Shown: in pieces, positions 34,858 to 44,667 of the stretch | Position numbering within the stretch: the stretch's first letter is position 1 | How the letters are laid out: each line of letters begins with the position of its first letter | Source of the DNA: Candidatus Enterococcus murrayae | GTDB lineage: Bacteria > Bacillota > Bacilli > Lactobacillales > Enterococcaceae | Assembly: GCF_017315985.1 (NCBI RefSeq) | Contig: NZ_JAFLVR010000004.1 | Span: 62,001-126,000 of the forward strand | Direction: 5' to 3' | Length of the DNA: 64,000 nt | Translations under genes and position numbers: made by a program | The notes under the pieces: model-generated | Databases searched by the model: none | The model's input: the letters and a program-made list of their open reading frames with translations, nothing else | Told to the model about the DNA's origin: nothing

Positions 34858-36093
34858 ATGGGACTATTTAAAGCAGCAACGAGCAGTATTGGCGGCGGAT
34901 TAGCAGATCAATGGCTAGAAATCATTGAACCTGCCGACATGGGACAGACCACAGTGATGTCAAAAGGTGTGGCTGTTCGAAAAGATGACAAACGCGGCAG
35001 CAATAAAAAAGGCACCCGCGATGTGATTACAGATGGATCAGTCATTCATGTATATCCAAACATGATGATGCTCCTTGTCGATGGTGGAAAAATCATTGAT
35101 TATACAGCTGAAGAAGGCTACTACACAGTAGAAAACAACTCTGCGCCTTCCATGTTCAATGGATCACTGAAAGAGGCGGTAGCTGAAACCTTCAGCCGCT
35201 TCAAGTTTGGCGGTGCGACACCTCAGAAACAACAAGTTTTCTATATTAATCTACAAGAGATCAAGGGAATCAAATTTGGTACCAGTACACCATTAAATTA
35301 CTTTGATAATTTTTATAATGCAGAGCTATTTCTACGAGCTCATGGAACTTATTCCATCAAAGTGACTGATCCGATCCTATTTTTCGCTAATGCCATTCCT
35401 CGAAATATGGATCAGGTTGATATCAGTGACATAAATGAACAATACCTGCAAGAGTTTTTAACTGGTCTACAAGCATCGATCAATCAAATGTCTGCTGATG
35501 GCCAACGGATTTCTTATGTACCATCAAAAAGTATGGAATTAAGCAAATATTTATCTAACGTACTAGATGACAGCTGGAAAGAATTACGTGGCATGGAAAT
35601 CGTTTCGGTTGCCGTGGCCAGCATCTCTTATACGGATGACTCTACTAAGTTGATCAATATGCGAAATGAAGGAGCTATGCTAGGTGATCCAAATGTACGT
35701 GAAGGTTATGTACAAGGTTCAGTTGCACGCGGTATGGAAGCTGCTGGTAAAAATGATGCAGGGGCCGCCACTGGTTTCTTCGGTATGGGCATGGGGATGA
35801 ATGCAAATGGTGACTTCCTTAATCAGGCGTCCCAAGGAAACAATCAACAAATCCAGCAGAACCAACAAGCTCAGCAAAAATCTTCTGGCGATCAATGGAC
35901 ATGTCCAAAATGCGGAGAAGAAAATACTGGTAAATTCTGCAGCAACTGCGGGGAACCAAAGCCCGCTCCGGCTGCCACCGCAAAAATACAAATGAAATGC
36001 AGTGAGTGCGGAGAAGTTGTCGATTTAAGCAATGGTGTACCAAAATTCTGTCCACATTGCGGCAAGCCCTTTAAAGCTGTGCCGTTAGACTAA
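34858..36093 (+). CDS. SPFH-domain protein with C-terminal zinc ribbons (YdjI-like)
   Basis: A 411-residue protein. The first ~300 residues form an SPFH/virion-core domain (LEIIEPADMGQTTVMSKGVAVRK, FLRAHGTYSIKVTDP). A Gln/Asn-rich linker (about 318-340) leads to two zinc-ribbon units (CPKCGEENTGKFCSNCG and CSECG-CPHCG). B. subtilis YdjI has this layout and sits on the membrane with YdjG, YdjH and PspA during envelope stress. AATGGAGGG-like sequence precedes the ATG. YdjG-like and YdjH-like genes follow, but no pspA is nearby. Confidence 0.85.
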   Translation: MGLFKAATSSIGGGLADQWLEIIEPADMGQTTVMSKGVAVRKDDKRGSNKKGTRDVITDGSVIHVYPNMMMLLVDGGKIIDYTAEEGYYTVENNSAPSMFNGSLKEAVAETFSRFKFGGATPQKQQVFYINLQEIKGIKFGTSTPLNYFDNFYNAELFLRAHGTYSIKVTDPILFFANAIPRNMDQVDISDINEQYLQEFLTGLQASINQMSADGQRISYVPSKSMELSKYLSNVLDDSWKELRGMEIVSVAVASISYTDDSTKLINMRNEGAMLGDPNVREGYVQGSVARGMEAAGKNDAGAATGFFGMGMGMNANGDFLNQASQGNNQQIQQNQQAQQKSSGDQWTCPKCGEENTGKFCSNCGEPKPAPAATAKIQMKCSECGEVVDLSNGVPKFCPHCGKPFKAVPLD

Positions 36094-36219
36094 ACTATCA
36101 GTTGCACCACATTGAGCAGGGTTTATAGTGTACGGTGCGTCAGCTGTGTACGTGTTGAGATACAAATTTGTTTTTCTTTTTTTAAATGAACCCATTATTT
36201 TGAAATAGGAGGTCTGCAA

Positions 36220-37287
36220 ATGGCAGATGTATTAACACATCATTGCCCCAACTGCGGCGGTCCGTTGACTTTTAATCCAAGTGATCAAAAATTTCACTGT
36301 GATTATTGTTTAAGTATTTTTACTGTGGAAGACATCGAAAAATTTGAGACCAAAAATCCTGAATCTGTTTCAGAAACACAGTCTGAAATGCTCAACACTG
36401 ATGAAACGACCAGCGATGTGGATTTATTTCTCTGTCCCAGTTGCGGTGCTCAAATTGTTACTGATCACACTACCGCCGCCACTTATTGTTACTTTTGTCA
36501 TAACCCTGTTGTCTTATCGGAACGTTTGACCGGGGCGTTTCTGCCAAATAAAGTTTTACCTTTTAAAATTGATCGTAAAGCGGCAATCGCCGACTTTTTG
36601 ACATGGACACAGAAGAAACACTTCATACCAAAGGACTTTTTTAGCGAACAGCAGATTGAAAAAATGACGGGTGTCTATTTTCCTTATTGGGTGGTAGATG
36701 CAGAAACGTCAGGAAATTTGACTGGCAAAGGAACTTCCCTGCGAGTCTGGATCGTCGGTGAAATTGAATACACTGAAACGAAGGTTTATCAGATTTTCCG
36801 CAAGGGAAAAGCAAAAATTAATCATCTGACTAAAAATGCCTTAAAGAAAAACTTGCAGCAAAAAATGGTTGAAGGTGTCCAACCTTTTCCGATTAATCAA
36901 GCAGTAGACTTTCACACAGAATACCTGTCAGGATTCCAAGCAGAAAAGCGCGATATTGAAATTAAGGAGCTTGCTGAACAAATCGATCATGAGCTGACTG
37001 AATATACGGAGGACCTACTGCGTGATACAGTTTCTGGTTACACAACATTTACACCAAGTAATCAATCTGTTGATGTTGAAAAGCAAGATAATCATTATAT
37101 GCTGTTGCCAGTTTGGTTAGTAACTTATCAAGATGCATCGAATAGAACGTATTATTATGCCATGAATGGACAGACGGGCAAAGTAAGCGGTGTGTTGCCA
37201 ATTAGTAACAAGCGTTTAGGTTTGTTCTCTGGTGGAATATTCGCGACAGTTCTGGCCATCGCTATGATTGTGGGGTATTTTCTATGA
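36220..37287 (+). CDS. Zinc-ribbon membrane protein (YdjG-like)
   Basis: A 355-residue protein with two N-terminal zinc ribbons (CPNCGGPLTF-CDYC and CPSCGAQ-CYFCHN). A long soluble middle region contains PYWVVDAETSG. One C-terminal membrane helix follows (GLFSGGIFATVLAIAMIVGYFL). This resembles B. subtilis YdjG. AGGAGG precedes the ATG. It overlaps the next gene by 4 bases, showing coupled translation. Confidence 0.8.
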   Translation: MADVLTHHCPNCGGPLTFNPSDQKFHCDYCLSIFTVEDIEKFETKNPESVSETQSEMLNTDETTSDVDLFLCPSCGAQIVTDHTTAATYCYFCHNPVVLSERLTGAFLPNKVLPFKIDRKAAIADFLTWTQKKHFIPKDFFSEQQIEKMTGVYFPYWVVDAETSGNLTGKGTSLRVWIVGEIEYTETKVYQIFRKGKAKINHLTKNALKKNLQQKMVEGVQPFPINQAVDFHTEYLSGFQAEKRDIEIKELAEQIDHELTEYTEDLLRDTVSGYTTFTPSNQSVDVEKQDNHYMLLPVWLVTYQDASNRTYYYAMNGQTGKVSGVLPISNKRLGLFSGGIFATVLAIAMIVGYFL

Positions 37288-38078
37288 AGAAATTTCTTTT
37301 ACTTTTAGGTTTTCTTGCACTGTTCAGTCCATTGAAAGTTCTTGCAGCCTCAGATACGGTGGACGACCAAGCAAACCTGTTATCTTCAGAAGAAAGAACA
37401 GATTTGTCAAAACAGGCCGATGCCATCAATAAAGAAATCAAAGGTGAAGTCTTTATCGTGACGACTGACAGTAACACAGAAAAACCTCGAAAATTTGCCA
37501 ACGAGCAATTAATGTCTCGGGTCGGAAAGAACAACAATGGTGCGCTTCTTTTATTAGATATGAATCAGCGGAAAATTTATCTTTCAACTTCTGGAAACAT
37601 GATTGACTATGTTACTGATAAACGAAGAGATAAACTTCTGGACGATGTAACTGCTGCAATGAAAGACGGAAATTATTACCAAGCCACTCTTAATTATTTA
37701 ACCAACGCTAAAGAATTTGTTGATGCAGGAGTTCCTGGAGGATCTTATCGAAAAGATGAAAAAACCGGAAAGATTACCTACTATAAATCAATCACCCCTG
37801 TTGAAATGGCAATCAGTTTAGTCGCTGCACTGGCAGCAGCTGTTGGGTTCTTTTTGTTCGTACGTTTGCGCTATCAATTAAAAACTGGAAACTATCATTA
37901 CCCCTATCGTCAAAATGCTCAATTGGATTTAACTGAGCGGCAAGATCAATTGATCAATTCTTTTGTCACAACTCGCCGAATCCCCAAACCCTCCAATAAC
38001 AACAGTGGCGGTGGTGGCGGAAGTACTACAAATTCAAGCGGTGGTGGTACTTTTGGCGGTGGCGGACGCAGTTTTTAA
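37284..38078 (+). CDS. TPM-domain membrane protein (YdjH-like)
   Basis: A 264-residue protein. A signal peptide (MKKFLLLLGFLALFSPLKVLAA) is followed by a TPM/Psb32 domain (about 25-155, DQANLLSSEERTDLSKQADAI, GALLLLDMNQRKIYLSTSG). One membrane helix lies near 170-195 and the C-terminal tail is Gly/Ser-rich, ending GGGTFGGGGRSF. The Gly-rich tail and TPM domain match YdjH. Function is not known in detail; it acts with its two neighbours at the envelope. Confidence 0.85.
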   Translation: MKKFLLLLGFLALFSPLKVLAASDTVDDQANLLSSEERTDLSKQADAINKEIKGEVFIVTTDSNTEKPRKFANEQLMSRVGKNNNGALLLLDMNQRKIYLSTSGNMIDYVTDKRRDKLLDDVTAAMKDGNYYQATLNYLTNAKEFVDAGVPGGSYRKDEKTGKITYYKSITPVEMAISLVAALAAAVGFFLFVRLRYQLKTGNYHYPYRQNAQLDLTERQDQLINSFVTTRRIPKPSNNNSGGGGGSTTNSSGGGTFGGGGRSF

Positions 38079-38160
38079 ACAAATAAAATAAAAAATGTTA
38101 TCATCACATACCAGAGTCTTTCAAAATTAATGAAAAACTCTGGTGTTTTCTTGTATTTTC

Positions 38161-38189
38161 TTGAATTCACCCTATGATTTTGCTAAACT
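38161..38189 (+). promoter_or_regulatory. dacA promoter (-35/-10)
   Basis: TTGAAT (38161-38166), a 17-base spacer and TAAACT (38184-38189) form a sigma-A type promoter 32 bases before the start codon. Confidence 0.6.
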
Positions 38190-38221
38190 TTTATGGTTAA
38201 TAGAAGTAAAGGAGCCTATCA

Positions 38222-39514
38222 ATGAATAAAAAGAAAAGATTCCCCCTTGTTTTGGTTGTCCTAGTACTTTTTTTCCAAAGCCTCATAGGAATCACCGCTC
38301 AAGCGGCAGACGATTTTTCTGTCAATGCAAACGCGGGATATGCCATTGACGCTGACTCAGGAAAAGTTTTCTTTAACCAGGATGGCGACACACCCAAAGG
38401 CATTGCTTCCATCACTAAAACGGTAACGGCATATCTCGTTTTAGATGCAATTAAACAGCAGAAGATTACTTGGGAGCAAGAGGTACCGATTTCAGAGTAC
38501 GCAGAAAAATTGAGTACTGTTCCTGATTTGTCGAATGTCACATTAGTTCGTGGACAAAAATACACGGTCAAGGATCTTTTCGAGGCCATGATTGTCCAAT
38601 CAGCGAATGCTTGTGCGGTTGCTTTAGCCGAATTAATTGCCGGCAATGAACATACTTTCGTCAATCAAATGCGGGAACAGCTCGACAAATGGGATATCAA
38701 AGACGCGACAATCATCAATGCTTCTGGTTTAAGCAATGTTTATCTAAAGGATCATATGTATCCGGGTACACAGGAAAATGACGAAAACTTGATGTCTGCC
38801 CGCGATGTAGCGATTATTGCTCAGCACTTGATCAAAGATTTCCCTGAAGTTTTAGAAACAGCAAAAATCAAAGAAAAAACGTTCGCACCTAATTCATCCC
38901 AACCAGATGAAATGAAAAATTGGAATGTCATGCTGTTTGATGGACCAAATTATAAAGAAGGCGTCGACGGTTTGAAAACTGGAACCACTGATCTAGCTGG
39001 TGCCTGTTTTGTCGGAACGATCCAAAAGGATGGTCGTCGTGTCATTACTGTGATTTTAAATGCTCTAGACCAGCCAAATAACGAAAATGCTCGATTTACA
39101 GAAACAGGTAAGTTGATGGATTATTGCTTGAACAATTGGAGTCAACAGGATGTAACAGTTGCTGGGCAAACCCCGACGGATAAAAAGGAATTGAAAGTCA
39201 CAGAAGGCAAAGAAAAAACGGTTGCTCTAGCTATGGAAAAACCGGTCAAACTTTGGATACGAAGTGACATGGATCCAAATGATTTAACGATCAAAACAAC
39301 CTTGGATCAGTCTTTACTGGACGATAATGCGATCATTGCCCCAGTTCATAAAAATGAAAAAATCGGTGTTGTCAGTGTCTCGCTGACTCAAGATACTCTA
39401 GGTTACGTTCAGAAAAATGAAGGAGCAACTGCAGATCTTGTAACAAAAAATGAAGTTCAAAAGGCTAGCACTTTCGAATTGATTTGGCAAAAAATCACCG
39501 GATTATTTTCATAA
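38222..39514 (+). CDS. dacA: D-alanyl-D-alanine carboxypeptidase (PBP5-type, S11)
   Basis: A 430-residue low-molecular-weight penicillin-binding protein that trims the terminal D-Ala from peptidoglycan stem peptides. It has a signal peptide ending AQA-A (about 28). The active-site motifs are SITK (Ser63, Lys66), SAN (127-129) and KTG (252-254). The C-terminal STFELIWQKITGLFS is an amphipathic membrane anchor. AAGGAG precedes the ATG. It is monocistronic with a very strong terminator. Confidence 0.93.
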   Translation: MNKKKRFPLVLVVLVLFFQSLIGITAQAADDFSVNANAGYAIDADSGKVFFNQDGDTPKGIASITKTVTAYLVLDAIKQQKITWEQEVPISEYAEKLSTVPDLSNVTLVRGQKYTVKDLFEAMIVQSANACAVALAELIAGNEHTFVNQMREQLDKWDIKDATIINASGLSNVYLKDHMYPGTQENDENLMSARDVAIIAQHLIKDFPEVLETAKIKEKTFAPNSSQPDEMKNWNVMLFDGPNYKEGVDGLKTGTTDLAGACFVGTIQKDGRRVITVILNALDQPNNENARFTETGKLMDYCLNNWSQQDVTVAGQTPTDKKELKVTEGKEKTVALAMEKPVKLWIRSDMDPNDLTIKTTLDQSLLDDNAIIAPVHKNEKIGVVSVSLTQDTLGYVQKNEGATADLVTKNEVQKASTFELIWQKITGLFS

Positions 39515-39540
39515 AAAAAACCTTCGATTTGAGTCGAAAG
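39513..39540 (-). terminator. Terminator of the GyrI-like gene
   Basis: CCTTCGA and TCGAAAG form a short stem, preceded by an eight-A run that yields the minus-strand T tract. It lies just after the dacA stop and serves the opposing gene. Confidence 0.5.
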
Positions 39541-39546
39541 CTTCAG

Positions 39547-39593
39547 ACTATAGACGGTGTCCAAAAAAAAATGGACACCGTCTATAGTTTTTT
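39547..39593 (+). terminator. Terminator of dacA
   Basis: A perfect 17-base-pair stem (39547-39563 with 39572-39588) has an all-A loop and is followed by TTTTTT. It is a textbook intrinsic terminator. Confidence 0.9.
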
Positions 39594-39599
39594 CTATTA

Positions 39600-40085
39600 T
39601 TATTTGGCTTTGAAAGGAAAATATAATTCTACTTCTCCCTCTGCAAAATGTGGCAAATAATGCTCATGGATCGCGCCAGCAAGCTCTACATTTTCTAAAG
39701 GGAAAATTTCTCCCAACATCAGGTTGGTCGCTTCTTCAATCTTTTCTGCGCTAGCTTTGACTGTCAAGTAGCTCATTGGCGGTAACTCCCATCGTACCCA
39801 ACCTTCTGGTGCTTCTGCCTCTTCTGGTACCTGTACCCCTGCTAGGTAGCGTCCCTCTTTTTGCCACGGTGCTAGCCAATTTTCACTATCGCTCATCAAT
39901 CCCCATAAATGCAAATCTTTCATTTCTTGACTAGCCAAAAGTCCAACTATCTCTTCAAAGTGACTGTTCATCTGTTCCCATAATAACGGAACCCATGATG
40001 GTCCTTCTTCTGCCAAACCGTTTCCTTCTTTACCAACTACAAATAGTGTCGGCATATCCACACGATTGACTCCTTTGATGTTCAT
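39600..40085 (-). CDS. GyrI-like/effector-binding domain protein
   Basis: A 161-residue protein resembling the AraC effector-binding (GyrI-like) domain. Segments MSDSENWLAPWQKEGRYLAGVQVPEEAEAPEGW and PPMSYLTVKASAEKIEEA give the expected beta-alpha-beta pattern. There is no DNA-binding domain, so it is a stand-alone ligand-binding or cyclopropanoid-handling type. Function is uncertain. GGAGGAGGG precedes the start at 40085. Confidence 0.65.
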   Translation of the reverse strand: MNIKGVNRVDMPTLFVVGKEGNGLAEEGPSWVPLLWEQMNSHFEEIVGLLASQEMKDLHLWGLMSDSENWLAPWQKEGRYLAGVQVPEEAEAPEGWVRWELPPMSYLTVKASAEKIEEATNLMLGEIFPLENVELAGAIHEHYLPHFAEGEVELYFPFKAK

Positions 40086-40273
40086 CTACATCCCTCCTCC
40101 TCATAATTTTACTAATCTTCTGAATGAATACCAACTAATAGTTCTTACCTGCGTATTTGACCTTTTATTTGATATACTTACAAGGAGCTAGGCACGGTTC
40201 CTGTTGAAGCGTTTGTCGAAACGATAAGCAGCTTGCAATTTGGAATAATTTTTAATGAGAAAGGTGTGTTGGG

Positions 40274-41467
40274 ATGGACATACAACGAGATTTAATTGCT
40301 TTAGCACTCTATTTTATCGTACTGATTGTTTTGTTGGTTCGTTTTAAACAAAAGAAATTCAGTAATTTTTTATTATGGTCTATTATTTTTCTAGTCTTAT
40401 ATTTTTGTACATTGGAAATTCAAAATAAAACATTCTATATTTTGATTCCGTTGTTTTTCTTTTTGTTGTTTTGCTATTTTTATTTTAAAGAAAAATGCCG
40501 TTTACGAAATGGTTGGCTGTTCAATCTTGCTTTAATTAGTTTTATGGGATATGTAGCACTTGTGTCTGCCACTGACGGTTCTTTGATCGGTGCGGGTATC
40601 TTAGGTATATTGGCAGTCTTGTTCTTGGTCACAATTTTATTTGGTTTATATGCAGCGATTATTTTTTTAATCGGCAACAGCTTTATTGTTTTGCGTCATG
40701 AATCACGCAGATTGCCAAATTTATTAACTCTAATTTTAGGACTTGCAATTATTGCATTAATTGTCTTACAGGTGATTGGGCCAAAAATCTTACCAAGCTG
40801 GTCAGTCATTCTATTATCAATTCCGACAACCATTGCACTTTATTTTTTCATTGTTTTTTGGAATTTCTTATCGATCTCCTTGCTTTATCAGCTTAACCAG
40901 CCAAAACTCAATCAGGATTACGTTATTGTACTAGGTGCTGGATTAATTGGCGGTGAAAGAGTCACGCCTTTGTTAGCAAAGCGAATTGATCGCGCGATTC
41001 AATTTTATCGTAAACAAAGTGAAGAAACGTTATCCCCACCGCAACTTTTGATGTCAGGTGGACAGGGGCCAGATGAAAAAATTCCCGAGGCTCAGGCAAT
41101 GCGTGAATATGCCTTGGAGCAAGGTATTCCTGCCGAAGATATCCTGATGGAGGCTCAATCAACAAATACTCTTGAAAATATGCGATTCAGCAAAGAAATC
41201 ATGGAGCGAGAAAAACCTTCTGGCTATCGCGCAATCTTTACTTCTAACAATTATCATATTTTCAGAGCCGGAATGTACGCTGAAGATGTTGGTTTAAAGA
41301 TTGATGGAATCGGTTCAAAAACTGCGCGTTACTACTTGCCTAATGCTTTTCTTAGAGAATTTATCGCAGTAGCTTTAATGAATAAACGCATTCACCTAGT
41401 AGTCTGCGCGCTCATTGCATTAGGTTTTGCAGCTCTAGCAGTGATTAATTATTTTTTTGTTGGCTAG
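40274..41467 (+). CDS. YdcF/SanA-like DUF218 membrane protein
   Basis: A 397-residue protein with about eight hydrophobic segments in the first ~215 residues. A DUF218 domain follows (VIVLGAGLIGGERVTPLLAKRID, LLMSGGQGPDEKIPEAQAM, STNTLENMRFSKEIM) with conserved acidic and Asn residues. A final membrane helix (LVVCALIALGFAALAVINYFFV) closes it. The family is linked to envelope barrier function; the substrate is unknown. AAAGGTG precedes the ATG. Confidence 0.8.
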   Translation: MDIQRDLIALALYFIVLIVLLVRFKQKKFSNFLLWSIIFLVLYFCTLEIQNKTFYILIPLFFFLLFCYFYFKEKCRLRNGWLFNLALISFMGYVALVSATDGSLIGAGILGILAVLFLVTILFGLYAAIIFLIGNSFIVLRHESRRLPNLLTLILGLAIIALIVLQVIGPKILPSWSVILLSIPTTIALYFFIVFWNFLSISLLYQLNQPKLNQDYVIVLGAGLIGGERVTPLLAKRIDRAIQFYRKQSEETLSPPQLLMSGGQGPDEKIPEAQAMREYALEQGIPAEDILMEAQSTNTLENMRFSKEIMEREKPSGYRAIFTSNNYHIFRAGMYAEDVGLKIDGIGSKTARYYLPNAFLREFIAVALMNKRIHLVVCALIALGFAALAVINYFFVG

Positions 41468-41472
41468 CAGAT

Positions 41473-41514
41473 AAAAAGAGGAATGCCACGAATTTCGCTG
41501 GCATTCCTCTTTTT
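41473..41514. terminator. Bidirectional terminator between the YdcF-like gene and ABC gene
   Basis: AAAAAGAGGAATGCCA (41473-41488) pairs with TGGCATTCCTCTTTTT (41499-41514). A and T runs flank both sides and it touches the end of the ABC gene. Confidence 0.85.
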
Positions 41515-43862
41515 TATTCTGCTCGTAATGCGATTGCCGCATCCTTTTTCGCTGCCATTCTTGCTGGAATGTGTCCACCAATCATTGTTAATACTGTTGA
41601 AACAACGATTAAGATGATCCCATGGACAGGATTTAATTGCGCAACATTCTTTAGTTCAGTCATATTATACAAAATCGCATTGATTGGGAATGTTGCTAAG
41701 TAAGCAATAACCACGCCCAATGTACCTGAAGCGATACCTAAAATGCACGTTTCTGCATCAAATACACGAGTAATATCTTTTTTACGTGCTCCCAAGGCTT
41801 TTAGAACACCAATTTCTTTTGTACGTTCGATTACTGACGTATAAGTAATAATTCCGATCATAATCATACTAGTCACTAGTGAAATTCCGGCAAAGGCCAC
41901 CAATACATAGGTGATCGCATCCATTAAGCCGCCAGTCAATTCAGTCATCGTTCCGGCTAAGTCTGTATAGATGATTTTATCTTCTTTCTTCTTCCCTTTG
42001 TTATAATCATCCAAATAGCTCAAGATTTTTTCTTTATCTTTGTAGTTGTTTGGATAGATCATGATACTACTTGGAATACTGTCACCGCCTAAGTAAGCCA
42101 GTGTACTCCCCTTTGTCGCATCATCTAATTTTTCGTTCGTCATAACATTGGTATCAGTGTCTCTTTGTGCTTTGACGATTTCTGAATTTTCATTGTCTTT
42201 AACAATTTTCGAGGTCAGCTCGTTACTGTAGGCGATCCCCGGTGCCAAGAGATTCATCGTTGAAGATTGTTTTACTCGCAAGATCCCAGATATCTTCAAT
42301 GTATCGTTATTGGTATTATCGTACATTGCTTTGTAATCATTATTTGGAATAAAATTCCCAGTCGGGATTTTTGTGTAATACTCATTATTGTTGATCAGTT
42401 TAAATTCTGTACCGACTATTTTACTGAAATCAATTTTTTCACCATCTTTGACATCAAAACCTAGATTTTTTAATGAGTTGATATTTGTACTATTATTTGC
42501 ATCCACAATCAACACGACATCTGTGTCGGCTTTTGGATAGGCACCGGATAATAGTTTGTAATTATCTTCTAAAAAGTTGCCAGAATTTTTATCTAACTGA
42601 GTTGGGAAAGATGATACGCCCATTCCTGTCATGGTGGACATCGCACTCATCATAGAAGGGCCACTATCTGGTGCTTCATTGGATAACTTAACAGGTTTGA
42701 CTTCCCCTTCTACATCACGCAAAAGATTCATTCCAACTACACGAGTAAAACCAATATTATTACTTAATTTTGGATCAATATCATTGATGTAATCCACATA
42801 ATCCTGATTGATTTTATTTGTGTGCTGCGCTTTATCTTCATCGCTAATCTTTGCAACGATGTTATTCTTATTATCCTTGCTTGCTCCGCTGGCTTTGTCC
42901 GAGCCTAATGCTTGATTTCGATTGGCAGTCTGATCTGTAGTTGTTTTTGAAATCGTAATGGGATACTTTGCCATCGTTTCCGCTTGAGTACTGTCAATTT
43001 GCTTCTGGAAGCCGCTTGATAAAGAAAGTACGATCCCGATACTGATGATCCCAATACTTGAAGCAAACGCCGTTAAGAATGTTCGTCCTTTTTTTGTTCG
43101 CAGGTTATTAAAAGAGAGCTTCAAGGCCGTCATAAATTTCATTTTTGTTCTTTTTAATTGAAATTGTTCGCCTTTTTCTCCTTCAATATGCGGATGTGAG
43201 TCATTCAATATTTGACCATCAGAAAATTCGATGATCCGATCTGCATATTTATTTGCCAGCTCTGGATTGTGCGTGACCATGATGACTAATTTTTCTTTCG
43301 ACAATTCCTGAATCAGGTTCATGATCTGCACACTGGTCTCTGTATCCAATGCCCCTGTTGGTTCATCACAAAGTAAAATATCCGGGTCATTCGCCAGCGC
43401 TCGCGCAATCGCCACCCGCTGCATCTGTCCGCCAGATAACTGGTTTGGTTTCTTGTGCATGTGATCTGCTAACCCGACACGTCTCAGCGCGTCCTCAGCT
43501 CGTTGTTGTTTTTCTTCCTTTGAAACACCGCTCAATGTCATTCCAAGTTCAACATTGTCGATAATACCTAAGTGGCCGATCAAATTGTAGCTTTGAAAGA
43601 CAAAACCGATTGAATTGTTGCGATAAGCATCCCAATCTGCATCTCTGAAGGTCTTCGTTGATTTACCATCGATGATCATATCACCGGAGTCATAGTTGTC
43701 CAGACCTCCGATTACATTCAACATTGTAGTCTTCCCAGAACCACTGGCACCGAGGATCGCGACAAACTCCTGTCGACGAAATGCAACAGATACACCGTCT
43801 AAAGCTTTTGTAGTCGTCTCTCCCACATGATAGTGTTTTTTTATATCTTTTAATTCTAACAT
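41514..43862 (-). CDS. ABC transporter, ATPase fused to MacB/FtsX-type permease
   Basis: A 782-residue fusion. The ATPase occupies about 1-225 with Walker [10 protein letters not shown] (38-46), LSGGQMQR (142-149) and Walker [14 protein letters not shown] permease follows: a membrane helix ([25 protein letters not shown]), a large extracellular domain (about 290-650) and three C-terminal helices with the FtsX segment [19 protein letters not shown]. Such pumps move peptides or lipids or act as mechanotransmitters. It is divergent from the two-component genes at 43993, which probably regulate it. Confidence 0.88.
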   Translation of the reverse strand: MLELKDIKKHYHVGETTTKALDGVSVAFRRQEFVAILGASGSGKTTMLNVIGGLDNYDSGDMIIDGKSTKTFRDADWDAYRNNSIGFVFQSYNLIGHLGIIDNVELGMTLSGVSKEEKQQRAEDALRRVGLADHMHKKPNQLSGGQMQRVAIARALANDPDILLCDEPTGALDTETSVQIMNLIQELSKEKLVIMVTHNPELANKYADRIIEFSDGQILNDSHPHIEGEKGEQFQLKRTKMKFMTALKLSFNNLRTKKGRTFLTAFASSIGIISIGIVLSLSSGFQKQIDSTQAETMAKYPITISKTTTDQTANRNQALGSDKASGASKDNKNNIVAKISDEDKAQHTNKINQDYVDYINDIDPKLSNNIGFTRVVGMNLLRDVEGEVKPVKLSNEAPDSGPSMMSAMSTMTGMGVSSFPTQLDKNSGNFLEDNYKLLSGAYPKADTDVVLIVDANNSTNINSLKNLGFDVKDGEKIDFSKIVGTEFKLINNNEYYTKIPTGNFIPNNDYKAMYDNTNNDTLKISGILRVKQSSTMNLLAPGIAYSNELTSKIVKDNENSEIVKAQRDTDTNVMTNEKLDDATKGSTLAYLGGDSIPSSIMIYPNNYKDKEKILSYLDDYNKGKKKEDKIIYTDLAGTMTELTGGLMDAITYVLVAFAGISLVTSMIMIGIITYTSVIERTKEIGVLKALGARKKDITRVFDAETCILGIASGTLGVVIAYLATFPINAILYNMTELKNVAQLNPVHGIILIVVSTVLTMIGGHIPARMAAKKDAAIALRAE

Positions 43863-43992
43863 TGCGTCACCCTTTTTCTCTTAGTTTACTTTGCCAAGAT
43901 AGCATGGCATTATTAACTCAAAATGAACAAAAATTCATGTTAGGTTCACAGTAACTTGCTACTATTATTAAGTAAAAGGGAGGGCAACGCAA

Positions 43993-44667
43993 ATGAATCG
44001 AATACTTATCGTGGAAGATGATGAAAATTTATCATTACTTTATCAATCAGCGCTAAAAAACGAACGCTTCGAAGTATTTCGTGCGATGAACGGTGTAGAA
44101 GCCTTGAAAATTTTAGAAACGCAATTTATTGATCTGATTATCAGCGATATTATGATGCCGGATATGGATGGCTACGAATTGGCCGATAGTCTGCGTCAAG
44201 CAGATTATGATCTTCCTATCCTATTTATTACTGCTAAGGATTCTTTTGAAGATAAAAAACGTGGATTTACAATTGGGATAGATGACTATATGGTGAAACC
44301 GATCGATGTAAATGAAATGCTCCTGCGTGTCGATGCCTTATTACGCCGAGCTCAGATCGTACACACAAAAGAATTGATCATTGGCAATACCCGGCTTGAT
44401 CAGGAGACCTATCAGATCAAATCACCTTCTCTGACCGAGAATCTGCCGCAAAAGGAATTTTTACTTCTATATAAATTGCTCGCCTACCCAAATAAAATTT
44501 TTACCCGCCAGCAATTGATGGATGAAATCTGGGGGTTAGACTCGGATACCGACGAGCGTACAATCGATGTTCACATTAAACGTCTTCGTACTCGGTTAGA
44601 AAAAAATGCTGACTTTTCCATCGAGACAATTCGTGGATTGGGCTATAAGGCGGTCATCCACTCATGA
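43993..44667 (+). CDS. OmpR/PhoB-family response regulator
   Basis: A 224-residue regulator. The receiver domain has the acidic pair EDD (8-10), phosphoacceptor Asp52 (IISDIMMPDMDG) and Lys in VKPIDVNEM. The winged-helix domain ends ERTIDVHIKRLRTRLEKN, then ETIRGLGYKA. GGGAGGG precedes the ATG. It overlaps the kinase gene by 4 bases. The divergent ABC gene shares its 130-base upstream region and is the likely target. Confidence 0.92.
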   Translation: MNRILIVEDDENLSLLYQSALKNERFEVFRAMNGVEALKILETQFIDLIISDIMMPDMDGYELADSLRQADYDLPILFITAKDSFEDKKRGFTIGIDDYMVKPIDVNEMLLRVDALLRRAQIVHTKELIIGNTRLDQETYQIKSPSLTENLPQKEFLLLYKLLAYPNKIFTRQQLMDEIWGLDSDTDERTIDVHIKRLRTRLEKNADFSIETIRGLGYKAVIHS

